Origin: [Eubacterium] yurii subsp. margaretiae ATCC 43715
GTDB lineage: Bacteria > Bacillota > Clostridia > Peptostreptococcales > Filifactoraceae
DNA length: 35,358 nucleotides
Direction of reading: 5' to 3'
Assembly: GCA_000146855.1 (NCBI GenBank)
Contig: GL405246.1
Coordinates: 2,116,754 to 2,152,111 of the forward strand
A model generated the notes under the pieces. That model was not told where the DNA came from, did no database searches, and saw only the letters and a program-made list of their open reading frames with translations. Below, piece by piece: positions 15,768 to 23,868 of the stretch. A program made the position numbers and the translations under genes. The first letter of the stretch is position 1. Every line of letters starts with the position of its first letter.

Positions 15768-17231
15768 TTATTTATCTTTTGATACGTCGATATGAGCTAT
15801 TCTCCTTGCCATTTCTTTCTTCGCTTCAAGATTGCCCTGTCTTGCTATCATTATTCTTTGAGCTTGAGGAGAGCCTGCACCGTGAAGAGACTCTGTCCTG
15901 TATCCTACAGCCGCTGTTCCAAGTGTAAGATTTTCTATAAGTCTTAGAATTCTCATTCTATTTTCTGTTGATGTACCAACTTTACCGTTTAAGAATTTCT
16001 TTACCCATGGTCCTGTTTCTTTGCCTCTCAAGTCTTTTTCAGACGGCATTGTAACCATCAAACCACCTGCTATGTCTTCTGCAAGTCTAGCTATTTCATA
16101 AGGGAATCTTGTAACGTTTTGTTTACATACGTTAGCAAGCAATAAATCTATCAAATATCCACCTGATTTAGTCTTTGTTCCTTCAGCAGAGCAAGCTACT
16201 GAGCAAGCCCACATTGTTTCGTTCAAGTGTTGCATTTCAATTATCTTATCCTTGATATGGCTTGCCTTAGGTACACCGTTGTAATCTGCAGCTACTGCAG
16301 CAGCCCCTATAAGCACGTCGCCAACACCTGTCTTACATGCGTAAGATTGTCTATGGAAGCCTGCAAATCTTTCTACCAACATTCCTGCATATTTCCATTC
16401 CTTACACATAAATACTCTTTCATTAGGTACAAATACGTCATCAAATATAACAAGAGCTTCCTGTCCACCGTAAGTATTGTTTCCAAGGTCTATATCTGCT
16501 CCTTCTTCCAGTTTTCTAGTATCGCAAGATTGACGGCCGTAAATCATAAATACACCTTTTGCATCTGTTGGTACAGCGAAACTTACTGCATAATCTTTGT
16601 CAGCTTCAGTCATTGCTATAGTAGGCATTATAAGATGTTCATGAGAGTTTATTGAACCTGTTTGGTGAGCCTTTGCTCCTCTTACTATAATACCGTCTTC
16701 CCTAACTTCTTTTATATGAACAAACATATCAGGATCTTCCTGTTGAGAAGGTGATAGTCCTCTGTCACCCTTAGGGTCAGTCATAGCTCCATCAACTGTC
16801 CAGTCGTTCTTTTGACATAGTTCCAAATATTTTTTGAATCTTTCATGGTAGTTAGTACCATATTCTTCGTCCATTTCAAATGTTGTAGAATATATTGAGT
16901 TGAAAGCGTCCATTCCAACACATCTTTGGAAACAACTTGCTGTCTTTTGTCCCAAAAGTCTTTGCATTTTTATCTTTTTAACAAGATCTTCTGTGCTTTG
17001 ATGGATGTGGCAGAATCTGTTAATCTTTTCGCCTGTAAGGTGGCTTGTAGTAGTTAGCAAATCTTCATATTCAGGATCAAATGCCAAATCATAAGTCATT
17101 GCTACTGAGTTAATAGAAGGTCTTATTATTGGGTGATCCACCGGATTTTCCAATCTTTCACCGAACATATACACCTTGATATCAAGTTTTTTCAAACTTT
17201 CAATATACTGTTTACCTGTCATTAATGCCAT
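15768..17231 (-). CDS. abfD: 4-hydroxybutyryl-CoA dehydratase / vinylacetyl-CoA isomerase
   Basis: 487 residues, close to the 490 of the Clostridium aminobutyricum enzyme. It is an FAD and [4Fe-4S] radical enzyme that turns 4-hydroxybutyryl-CoA into crotonyl-CoA in the cytosol. Cluster ligands expected from the family are present: Cys100 and Cys104 (TASCFQRC), and His293 and Cys299 (FHRQSYAC). Glu258 (GGQEAL), Tyr297 and Lys300 also match the active site. The frame is open 49 codons further up, but ATG at 17231 has GAAGGAGTG upstream and fits the family N-terminus (MALMTGKQYIESLK). First gene of the operon, with a sigma-54 promoter about 97 bases upstream. Confidence 0.96.
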   Translation of the reverse strand: MALMTGKQYIESLKKLDIKVYMFGERLENPVDHPIIRPSINSVAMTYDLAFDPEYEDLLTTTSHLTGEKINRFCHIHQSTEDLVKKIKMQRLLGQKTASCFQRCVGMDAFNSIYSTTFEMDEEYGTNYHERFKKYLELCQKNDWTVDGAMTDPKGDRGLSPSQQEDPDMFVHIKEVREDGIIVRGAKAHQTGSINSHEHLIMPTIAMTEADKDYAVSFAVPTDAKGVFMIYGRQSCDTRKLEEGADIDLGNNTYGGQEALVIFDDVFVPNERVFMCKEWKYAGMLVERFAGFHRQSYACKTGVGDVLIGAAAVAADYNGVPKASHIKDKIIEMQHLNETMWACSVACSAEGTKTKSGGYLIDLLLANVCKQNVTRFPYEIARLAEDIAGGLMVTMPSEKDLRGKETGPWVKKFLNGKVGTSTENRMRILRLIENLTLGTAAVGYRTESLHGAGSPQAQRIMIARQGNLEAKKEMARRIAHIDVSKDK

Positions 17232-17327
17232 TACGATACACTCCTTCTTCATAAAAATTAGGTTCTTATAACCTCTGCTTGTTATTATGTATAAGCTGTT
17301 TTTGCTTATTCTGTTAATTATTAATAA

Positions 17328-17342
17328 GCAACTTTCGTGCCA
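17328..17342 (-). promoter_or_regulatory. Sigma-54 (-24/-12) promoter of the abfD operon
   Basis: On the minus strand it reads TGGCACGAAAGTTGC: the -24 TGGCAC and -12 TTGC elements with the invariant GG and GC 10 bp apart, matching the sigma-54 consensus throughout. Transcription would start near 17316, giving an abfD leader of about 85 bases. The adjacent upstream gene encodes a sigma-54 activator. Confidence 0.9.
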
Positions 17343-17428
17343 AGAAGTATGAAAAGAAAAAATATATTGAATTATCAATGATTAAAAATAAAATTTTTCA
17401 TAATATATTTTTATTTTTAAATTCTTTT

Positions 17429-17444
17429 ATTGCAAAAATGCAAT
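17429..17444. promoter_or_regulatory. Upstream activator site 1 of the abfD promoter
   Basis: ATTGCA-aaaa-TGCAAT, a perfect 6-bp dyad with a 4-base centre, about 120 bases upstream of the predicted transcription start. An identical site lies 72 bases further up. Placement and symmetry fit an enhancer bound by the Fis-type helix-turn-helix of the activator encoded at 18068-19429. Confidence 0.75.
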
Positions 17445-17500
17445 AATTCTAAAGATGAACTATAGCTAATTTATTGAAAGTACAATTTTTAATCAATATT

Positions 17501-17516
17501 ATTGCAAAAATGCAAT
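17501..17516. promoter_or_regulatory. Upstream activator site 2 of the abfD promoter
   Basis: Second identical ATTGCA-aaaa-TGCAAT, centred about 192 bases upstream of the predicted start. The two sites share flanking bases too (TATTGC ... CAATAATT). The 72-base spacing is close to seven helical turns, placing them on the same DNA face. A TTGCAA half site follows at 17527-17532. Confidence 0.75.
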
Positions 17517-17890
17517 AATTTTAATTTTGCAATTTTTCAATCTGTACCTTTCATGTATAGATTGATTTTTTAAATTTTAATACGAGTTATCGTTTGATAT
17601 GTATTTTTAATATTATGATATAAATATCAGAATTATCTGAATATGTTATTAGTATAAAAATGACAGAATTTATGAATATTTTTATCTTATAATTGTTCAT
17701 CTAAATTTTTTAGATTTCTTTAATAATATAGTAAATGAAAACTTCACTTATACACATTTCTAATTTATTGATTATCTATTTAATCTATGGATAAGTCATC
17801 AATAATTTTTTAAAAAGTATATGATATATGACTTTATTATAAATTCAGTGAAAATATTTTATCCATCATTTTATTAACTTTTAGTATTAA

Positions 17891-17940
17891 CAACTCATCC
17901 TTAATATTTTTAGGACTATTTAATTGATCTTTAGTATAAC
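17891..17940. repeat. Intergenic MITE-like repeat, copy B (right half only)
   Basis: CAACTCATCCTTAATA through TCTTTAGTATAAC matches the right 50 bases of copy A almost base for base. The left end is missing. It lies between abfD and its activator gene, beyond the activator sites. Confidence 0.6.
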
Positions 17941-17972
17941 ATCAATCTGCAAAATAAGTATATTTTCAACAA

Positions 17973-18018
17973 AAAACAAATCATAACCATACTTAATTTG
18001 ATGGTTATGATTTGTTTT
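17973..18018 (-). terminator. Terminator of the sigma-54 activator gene
   Basis: A perfect 18-bp stem (17973-17990 with 18001-18018, arm AAAACAAATCATAACCAT) and a 10-base loop, 49 bases after the activator stop. The minus strand has GTTGAAAAT beyond a run of T from the stem end. It should insulate the abfD promoter from read-through. Confidence 0.85.
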
Positions 18019-18067
18019 AGATGTATATTCTCTTAAATGTCAATAAAATTATAGTAATCAAAAGAAT

Positions 18068-19429
18068 CTACAGCATATACTTGTGCCTCTTTCTAGTAAA
18101 TGTAGATGGCTCCACACATAGCATATCAGCAGCTTCTTTGGATGTCTTGGTACTCTTTACAGCATTTTTTATCAGCTCTTTTTCCAATGACTCAAGAGCT
18201 CCTTTAAGACTCATTCCATCGTAGCTGGCACTATAATTGGATACTGACGCATTCCTAAGTTCTGTGGGAAAATCATCCACAACTATAGTAGGGCCTGTGC
18301 TTAGTATATACGCCCTCTCTATAAGATTTTTAAGTTCTCTTATATTTCCCGGATAGTTGTAGTCATATAGTAATTTCATAGCTTTTTCATCAAGTTTTTT
18401 ATCTTCTTTGTATAGGGAAATCAGACTTTCCAAAAATGAGTTTACTAATGGCAATATATCTTCCTTCCTCTGTCTTAGTGGCGGTATATTAATAGGAATT
18501 ACATTTAATCTATAGTACAAATCCGCCCTAAATCTCTTCATATTTACCATTTCTTCAAGATTTTTATTGGATGCGGTAATTATTTTCACATCAATGGGTA
18601 TGTGTTTTTCACCACCTACCTTGTAGACCTTTTTATCTTGAATTACCTTAAGCAACTTCGCCTGTAGAGCAAGTGACATTTCACCTATCTCATCCAAAAA
18701 TATGGTTCCGCCGTTTGCAAGTTCAAATATTCCTTTTTTTCCTTGCTTGGATGCTCCTGTAAATGCTCCACTTTCATATCCAAAAAGCTCAGACTCCAGC
18801 AATGTAGGCGGAATAGCAGCACAGTTTATCTCCATAAACACCTTGTCTTTTCTGTTGCCATGATTATGTATGAACTTTGCTATCATATCCTTACCAACAC
18901 CTGTCTCTCCTGCAATAAGGACCGTTGTATCGTAGGCGGCACATTTTTCAGCTCTACTTATTATCCTTTTCATCTTATCCGACCTATATATGATGCCACC
19001 ATTTTCTCTAATGAAAAGTTTCAACTTTTCTATCTCTTTTTGTTTACTATAAAGCTCTTCCTGCAACTTGTTAAGGGCAGTTATATCTCTTACTACAGTA
19101 ACCACCATAGACAGCTCATTGTCATCAGAATAAATCGGCGTGCCTGTTATCAGGACTTTTTTACCATTTTTCAATGTCTGATTCATAGTGATTTCTCTTT
19201 TTTTATCCAGCACTTCCAAAGTAGCGGACTGGTCAATCAATTTTTCTTCAACAATCTGCTTCATATCTTTCCCCAAAAATAGCTTCCTGTCACCACCACT
19301 TATCCGCTCATACGACTTGTTTACAAATATCGTCCTTGCCTTTCCGTCCGTAATATACACTCCATCGTTCATCTCTTCTATTATCTTTGTAAACTCACCT
19401 AACTTTTCATTTTTCATTATATCATCCAT
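18068..19429 (-). CDS. Sigma-54-dependent activator, PAS-AAA+-Fis
   Basis: 453 residues. The N-terminal PAS domain (about 10-120, [22 protein letters not shown]...[15 protein letters not shown]) probably senses a small molecule. A short coiled linker (about 122-140) leads to the AAA+ domain: Walker A GETGVGKD (174-181), the sigma-54 contact loop GAFTGA (221-226), Walker [10 protein letters not shown] (240-248), Arg-rich [15 protein letters not shown] segment. A Fis-type helix-turn-helix ends the protein ([24 protein letters not shown]). It has no receiver domain, so it is not a two-component regulator. ATG at 19429 follows AGAGGTG; the frame also has a GTG three codons earlier. Position and the perfect target promoter downstream make it the regulator of the abfD operon. 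Confidence 0.92.
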   Translation of the reverse strand: MDDIMKNEKLGEFTKIIEEMNDGVYITDGKARTIFVNKSYERISGGDRKLFLGKDMKQIVEEKLIDQSATLEVLDKKREITMNQTLKNGKKVLITGTPIYSDDNELSMVVTVVRDITALNKLQEELYSKQKEIEKLKLFIRENGGIIYRSDKMKRIISRAEKCAAYDTTVLIAGETGVGKDMIAKFIHNHGNRKDKVFMEINCAAIPPTLLESELFGYESGAFTGASKQGKKGIFELANGGTIFLDEIGEMSLALQAKLLKVIQDKKVYKVGGEKHIPIDVKIITASNKNLEEMVNMKRFRADLYYRLNVIPINIPPLRQRKEDILPLVNSFLESLISLYKEDKKLDEKAMKLLYDYNYPGNIRELKNLIERAYILSTGPTIVVDDFPTELRNASVSNYSASYDGMSLKGALESLEKELIKNAVKSTKTSKEAADMLCVEPSTFTRKRHKYML

Positions 19430-19521
19430 CTTATCCACCTCTTGTTTTATATTTATACTAAGAATATTTCAAACTGTCACATAAATATAATGTAAAACCT
19501 GCCTATCTGATACAAATCTAA

Positions 19522-19643
19522 TTAATACTAACCACCATTTATAATGCCAAGATTCTTAATTTTGGCAAATTATTCGTTTTGCAGATTGTCAATAATCTTG
19601 CTGTAATAAAATTACACGGCTTTTTGATAGGTTTTTAGTATAA
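19522..19643. repeat. Intergenic MITE-like repeat, copy C (full length)
   Basis: 122 bp. Left end TTAATACTAACCACC then ATTTATAATG (as in copy A); right end GGTTTTTAGTATAA (19630-19643). The ends match copy A well but the middle differs, as expected for a non-autonomous element with variable interior. Confidence 0.6.
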
Positions 19644-20112
19644 ACTATAACTCTTATTATAAATTTATAACCGGAAACCTAAGCTGATACAATTACTATT
19701 TAACTTATGATAAACCATTAAGTATTTAATTAAAGTAAGACGAAACTTCTAACTACAATATGAATACTTTAAAGATTTATTATTCATAAATTTTACTGAG
19801 TTCTAAAATACAACTCATTAAGCGGACGTATAAATTCACTTAGAATACTCTTTAATGCTTATACTAAGAAATATTAGAAAATAATTTAACCATATTCATT
19901 AAATAAATAAAATATAATTCTATATAAATAATTAAAGGATATTAGTGTAAAAATTTTTTATGTATCAAAAACGCATTTTATAGTATTTAAAGCTATGATT
20001 AGTATTAAATTAAAGTCTGTATTACATTATGTTTTGAGTGGCTATTAGTATAAAAAACAGTTGATAATTAGAAAGTATACTCTAGTTTAATTCTTGTGTC
20101 AAGAACATAAAA

Positions 20113-20135
20113 AAGTCGCTCTATTCAAGCGACTT
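20113..20135 (-). terminator. Terminator after the AAA+ ATPase gene
   Basis: AAGTCGCT (20113-20120) pairs with AGCGACTT (20128-20135), loop of 7. Read on the minus strand it is followed by TTTTATGTT. It lies about 190 bases past the stop at 20324. Confidence 0.65.
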
Positions 20136-20323
20136 ATTTACTCTTATATATTATAATTTCTTTTTTAGTCTGGAGATGATCTTCTTTTCTCCCGACTATC
20201 TAACTTCTCACAACTTATAATTACAAATACCCACTATATCCAACTTAATTGACAAAAATATATCTCAAGTTTTCTCAAACTACCAAACAAATCTCCGACA
20301 CCTACCGTCATATAAAAATCAAA

Positions 20324-21226
20324 CTACGATGCCGCTACCAACTTTTTTGAGCTTTCATCCGCCTTTTGTTGAACTATGGGTTTAGAATTAAGCGACATTA
20401 ACAAACTCTTGTATACCGCTCTTGTAAATCTCGTATCCCCTGTATGCCCTACCATTACCTCATAAAGCAATGATATATTCGGATACATTTCACTCTTCTC
20501 AGAATTTAGGAATCTAAAGTCTTTTTGTGAACATCCGTTTAGAAATATAGAAAGATTTGAAATTGTTCTTGGCGTTGTTACTTGTTTCATCCTGTCTACA
20601 GTATATATCTCTTCAGTTGTAGCCACAGGTTTTTTCTTTTCTTCCTTACAAAGCAATAGCGAAGGATCTGCTTTGAGTACATCATGCACTATCTTATTAA
20701 GTGTAGGATTAACCTTAATAAATGTATCTAAATCCGGCTCCACATAGTAGAGCACAAATCTACTTATTGATGCCTCGTCAAGTATAGCTATGTGACCTCT
20801 GTCATTTGCCGCTATTATTATTCTCAGATTTTTCGGAACGTGCAAGTCCCCTATCTTTCTTCTTGTGGGAATTGACAAAAGTTCCGATGTAACTTCGGGC
20901 GTTGTTCTGTTTATTTCGTCCAAAAACAACAATACCCCTTTGTCAGGCGTTTCATTAGCTTGGCATACTGCTGCAGTTATTATATTATGCACAGGAAATT
21001 TCATCGTTCCATGCCCTTCTTTTACAGTAGAAAGAGCATTTCCTGTTACGTCCTTCTTATCTTGCAACTGGTTACAAGAAAGTTCAAAAAATTCTGCATC
21101 CATTTCATTTGCAAGAGATTCTACAAAGCAAGACTTTCCTATCCCTACTTCTCCCAGCAGCATCGGTATGACACCCGATTTCAGGTTCATCTTTATTAGC
21201 GTTTTAAAAGTATTATCAAACCTCAT
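20324..21226 (-). CDS. MoxR-like AAA+ ATPase (AAA_5 type), orphan
   Basis: 300 residues. Walker A GEVGIGKS (25-32), Walker B LLFLDEIN (99-106), sensor-1 region IIIAAND (136-142) and arginine in SISRF (153-157), the pattern of MoxR/CbbQ/dynein-related AAA+ ATPases. These usually act as remodelling chaperones with a von Willebrand A-domain partner. No such partner lies in this window: the gene stands alone, with 885 bases of non-coding DNA downstream and 652 upstream. The start ATG has GAGGAAC upstream. The C-terminal half (from about residue 195) is basic and has no recognised motif. Cytosolic; the target is unknown. Confidence 0.8.
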   Translation of the reverse strand: MRFDNTFKTLIKMNLKSGVIPMLLGEVGIGKSCFVESLANEMDAEFFELSCNQLQDKKDVTGNALSTVKEGHGTMKFPVHNIITAAVCQANETPDKGVLLFLDEINRTTPEVTSELLSIPTRRKIGDLHVPKNLRIIIAANDRGHIAILDEASISRFVLYYVEPDLDTFIKVNPTLNKIVHDVLKADPSLLLCKEEKKKPVATTEEIYTVDRMKQVTTPRTISNLSIFLNGCSQKDFRFLNSEKSEMYPNISLLYEVMVGHTGDTRFTRAVYKSLLMSLNSKPIVQQKADESSKKLVAAS

Positions 21227-21878
21227 ATTTGTTCCTCATCTCAATCATTAAGAATTAAATCTGTACTATATACTATAATTAAAAAGCCTTAAATTTTTAT
21301 AGTCCTATTGTACTATTTTTTTCTTTTTTTGTCAACAACAAGAAAAATATCTGATTTTTTCTTAATTTCTTCAATAATTAAAAGTAATGGTTAAAGTCAT
21401 CTGTAACAAGATAAAATTGCATAGTAAACTATAGACTAACAGCCAAATAACCTTTGTTTTTTAAATAATATTCTTTATTTTCCACGTCTGATATATACAC
21501 ATAAGTTAACTATTAAAACACAAATTGTGTAAAAAGTATGTTTTTTATAAAAGAATTATATTAAAAATAATAATATCATAAAAAATCATTTTTGTAAATA
21601 CAAAAATATCTAATTATGACTTTTTATGTACGCTAAAAAACCTTGATTTTTAGCAAAATTAAGAAAATTATAAAAAATATCTAAAAAATAAATACCATTT
21701 TATTTTTTTATGCAGTTACCATGTAGTAAAATTAAGTTTTAACTAGATTAATTATAAAACTTATTTTAAAAAAATTCAATTGATTATTAAAAAAATTCAC
21801 AAATTCTTTTTAAAAAAATCCCTTAAAATTGCAATTGACTTGTATTTAATTACAAACAAAATTTCAAGGGATGATTTT
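21227..21878. other. Gene-free, very AT-rich stretch
   Basis: 652 bases without an ORF. Contents: the csrA terminator at its right edge and a hairpin GCTAAAAA/TTTTTAGC (21632-21654, loop of 7) with no T tract. Long A and T runs occur throughout. Promoter signals for the AAA+ gene probably lie within 21240-21330 but are ambiguous. Confidence 0.45.
21819..21872 (-). terminator. Terminator of the fliW-csrA operon
   Basis: ATCCCTTaAAATT (from 21819) pairs with AATTTcAAGGGAT (to 21872), with an inner TTGT/ACAA helix. On the minus strand it is followed by TTTTTTTA. It begins right after the csrA stop. Confidence 0.75.
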
Positions 21879-22118
21879 TTATAATTTTAACATATTTTTC
21901 AGTTTCTCTTTATCAAGCTGTACCTTTTGTACAGATTCTCTATTTTCATCTTTGGCAGCTTCCACCACTTCTTTTCTCAGAACTGATATGGATTTTTCCG
22001 CATCTATGCCCAGCTTTACCCTGCCTTCAGATATCTCTGAAACTTTTATCTCCACAGTTTCGCCACTTTGTGTGGTGATGATAATGGCTTCGCCGAGTTT
22101 TCTTTTTAAAACTAGCAT
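21879..22118 (-). CDS. csrA: Carbon storage regulator CsrA (translation regulator)
   Basis: 79 residues, start MLVLKRKLGEAIIITTQSGETVEIKVSEI, a clear CsrA. It binds GGA motifs in mRNA leaders; in Gram-positive flagellates it represses flagellin translation and is held inactive by FliW. The conserved KLGE and RVKLGIDA patterns are present. The C-terminal extension (about residues 55-79, lysine-rich) is typical of clostridial and bacillar forms. Ribosome binding site AAGGAGGA. It starts two bases after the fliW stop, so the two proteins are co-produced. Confidence 0.96.
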   Translation of the reverse strand: MLVLKRKLGEAIIITTQSGETVEIKVSEISEGRVKLGIDAEKSISVLRKEVVEAAKDENRESVQKVQLDKEKLKNMLKL

Positions 22119-22120
22119 TT

Positions 22121-22546
22121 TTATTCTTCCTCCTTATTGTAAAACTCATACCTTAAGGGGTAAGTATCATCCAACACTATCTGCATTCCCTTGTTGTTAG
22201 CTTTGTTGAAAACTATAGGAGCTTGAAGGTTAGTTCTTATCTTAGTGATGTCTTCCGGTATTACTACTACAGTTTTTATCACCACCTCATCTGATGATTT
22301 GATATCAAGTGTCTTTATCACCATTTCAGGTATGTCAAATGTGTAGTCCTGTTTTATTACAAAAGGATCCATAACTGCAAAAGCTATATCATCTTTTACA
22401 GATTGCAAATACTCTACAAATATGTCTTCTTCCTTTATCAATACGAACTTTTCAATTCCTTCAAATCCAAGCATTCCATTTACCAAAGTGAGTATGTCTT
22501 CATCATTAAGTTCTATTTCTCCATGATAATTTGTATTAATCTTCAT
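22121..22546 (-). CDS. fliW: Flagellar assembly factor FliW
   Basis: 141 residues, FliW: binds flagellin and CsrA and relieves CsrA repression when flagellin is secreted. Conserved segments include GFEGIEKFVLI and AFAVMDPFVIKQDYTFDIP. ATG at 22546 is chosen (AGGGGG upstream) over an in-frame TTG seven codons earlier. Part of an operon with a metallo-hydrolase and a 66-residue protein upstream and csrA downstream. No other flagellar gene lies in the window, although fliW and csrA are often within flagellar clusters. Confidence 0.93.
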   Translation of the reverse strand: MKINTNYHGEIELNDEDILTLVNGMLGFEGIEKFVLIKEEDIFVEYLQSVKDDIAFAVMDPFVIKQDYTFDIPEMVIKTLDIKSSDEVVIKTVVVIPEDITKIRTNLQAPIVFNKANNKGMQIVLDDTYPLRYEFYNKEEE

Positions 22547-22573
22547 TTTTCCCCCTGCTCTATCCAAAGTAAT

Positions 22574-22774
22574 CTACATATCCATATCTTCAAAAGGTTT
22601 CAAAGATTCATCTATCAATTTGAACTCTTTTTCTATCTCACTGTAAATACCATCCAAATCATCTATCATCACCGGATTGGCTATGTTTTTGTCGCAAAAA
22701 TTCTTGGCTATTGCCAATGAATGTAAATATCCTCTTAGTTTATCTCTTCTTTGTAATACTTCTTTTACTCTCAT
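22574..22774 (-). CDS. Small helical protein upstream of fliW, unknown
   Basis: 66 residues, all predicted helix and highly charged (RVKEVLQRRDKLRGYLHSLAIAKNF... EIEKEFKLIDESLKPFEDMDM), with no membrane segment. ATG at 22774 is set by a strong AGGAGGG 6 bases before it; the longer open frame upstream overlaps the preceding gene and is not used. It lies 38 bases after the metallo-hydrolase and 27 bases before fliW, so it is co-transcribed. A small accessory or chaperone-like protein is possible, but nothing specific is recognised. Confidence 0.6.
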   Translation of the reverse strand: MRVKEVLQRRDKLRGYLHSLAIAKNFCDKNIANPVMIDDLDGIYSEIEKEFKLIDESLKPFEDMDM

Positions 22775-22812
22775 AATCCCTCCTAAATTATAATTAAAGT
22801 CAAGTAATCGTC

Positions 22813-23601
22813 CTATATCGCAATTTTTTTCGATACGCTGTTTTGTTGCAATACGCAAAGTTCCACATCCGCTCCAACTTTTATGTCCTGCTCCGATAGA
22901 ATGGATAAGACACTCTGGTAAGCCAAAATTGGCATATTGTTTTGCTCAGAAAGGTGAGCAAGCATTATGTTTGACACACCACATTTTACCAAATCTACTC
23001 CAACACTTCCGGCAGAGTCGTTTGACAAATGTCCAAAATTTGATTTTATCCTTCTTTTGAGCTCGTATGAATACGGTCCGGCTTCAAGCATATTTATATC
23101 GTGATTTGATTCCAATACTATGGCATTTGATTTTTTGACAAAGTCGAATACCTTTTTTGTAACTACCCCAAGGTCAGTTATTATAGACAGGATTCTCTTG
23201 CCGTCAGTAACCTTATAAGCCACAGGATCCGCTGCATCATGTTTTACCGGTATGGAAGAAATCTCCAAATCACCTATACATACCTTATCGGCATTTTCTA
23301 TAATTTTTATATGCTCATCTTTAATATTTCCTATTTTATTTGACATTGCATCCCAAGTAAGCTCAGTTGCATATATTGGAATATCAAACTTCCTAGATAT
23401 TATTCCTGCCCCTTTTATGTGGTCGCTATGCTCGTGAGTTATAAATATTGCCCTTATCTTAGATGTGTCAATGTCGTGCATATTTATAGCATCAATTGTA
23501 GCCTTTCCGCTAAGTCCGGCATCTATTAAGATGCAGTTGTCTTTTTTCTGTACAAGATGACAGTTTCCCTTACTGCCGGATGCTATAGAAATATATTTCA
23601 T
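22813..23601 (-). CDS. Metallo-beta-lactamase-fold hydrolase (YycJ/WalJ-like)
   Basis: 262 residues. HEHSDH (56-61) is the zinc-binding HxHxDH motif, followed by family histidines near SSIPVKHDAADP and MLAHLSEQNN. The start MKYISIASGSKGNC is typical of YycJ/WalJ/VicX, a cytosolic zinc hydrolase proposed to act as a double-strand-specific 5' exonuclease in mismatch repair in Bacillus. ATG follows GGAAAGG. It heads the operon 66-residue protein-fliW-csrA, a link without an obvious functional reason. The usual WalK/WalR neighbours are not here. Confidence 0.9.
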   Translation of the reverse strand: MKYISIASGSKGNCHLVQKKDNCILIDAGLSGKATIDAINMHDIDTSKIRAIFITHEHSDHIKGAGIISRKFDIPIYATELTWDAMSNKIGNIKDEHIKIIENADKVCIGDLEISSIPVKHDAADPVAYKVTDGKRILSIITDLGVVTKKVFDFVKKSNAIVLESNHDINMLEAGPYSYELKRRIKSNFGHLSNDSAGSVGVDLVKCGVSNIMLAHLSEQNNMPILAYQSVLSILSEQDIKVGADVELCVLQQNSVSKKIAI

Positions 23602-23622
23602 ACCTTTCCTTTCAAAATGAAT

Positions 23623-23740
23623 TTGTACTAATCATCATTCATAACACTTTTAAATATAATCTCATTTATTATAATATACATTGATACAACTAATTATGAT
23701 TTAAAACTGTAATGAGCTTTTAAAAAGTCTTAAGTATTGA
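23623..23740. repeat. Intergenic MITE-like repeat, copy E (degenerate)
   Basis: Left end TTGTACTAATCATCATTCATAAC agrees with copies A and C at most positions. A weak right end (GTCTTAAGTATTGA) sits 118 bp away, near the usual length. Less certain than A, C and D. Confidence 0.4.
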
Positions 23741-23868
23741 ACTTAAGCATTTAAAATTATTGAAAATTTCAATTTCTTACAAAAAACATATTATATTTTT
23801 GATTTATATCATAATTAATGTCATTTATATATTCTTATCCTTTTATAGATTATAAAAACGCAAACTAT

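Larger units (their letters stand above)
17232..18067. other. Regulatory region between the activator gene and abfD
   Basis: 836 bases without an ORF. From right to left it holds the activator terminator (17973-18018), repeat half copy B (17891-17940), two activator sites, the sigma-54 promoter and the abfD leader. The 370 bases from 17520 to 17890 are AT-rich with nothing else recognised. Confidence 0.6.
19430..20323. other. Gene-free stretch upstream of the activator
   Basis: 894 bases, AT-rich and without an ORF. It contains repeat copy C (19522-19643), a further TTATACTAAG at 19859 with TTAGTATTAA near 19999 and TTAGTATAA at 20045 (possible degenerate repeat ends), and the terminator at 20113-20135. 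A small GGAG/CTCC hairpin lies at 20167-20197. The activator promoter must be close to 19450-19520, but no clean match is visible. Confidence 0.45.

Noticed and set aside
18743..19282. 179-codon plus-strand ORF opposite the sigma-54 activator
   Set aside because: Antisense shadow of an unmistakable AAA+ gene, rich in Cys, Phe and Ser as expected of a complementary frame.
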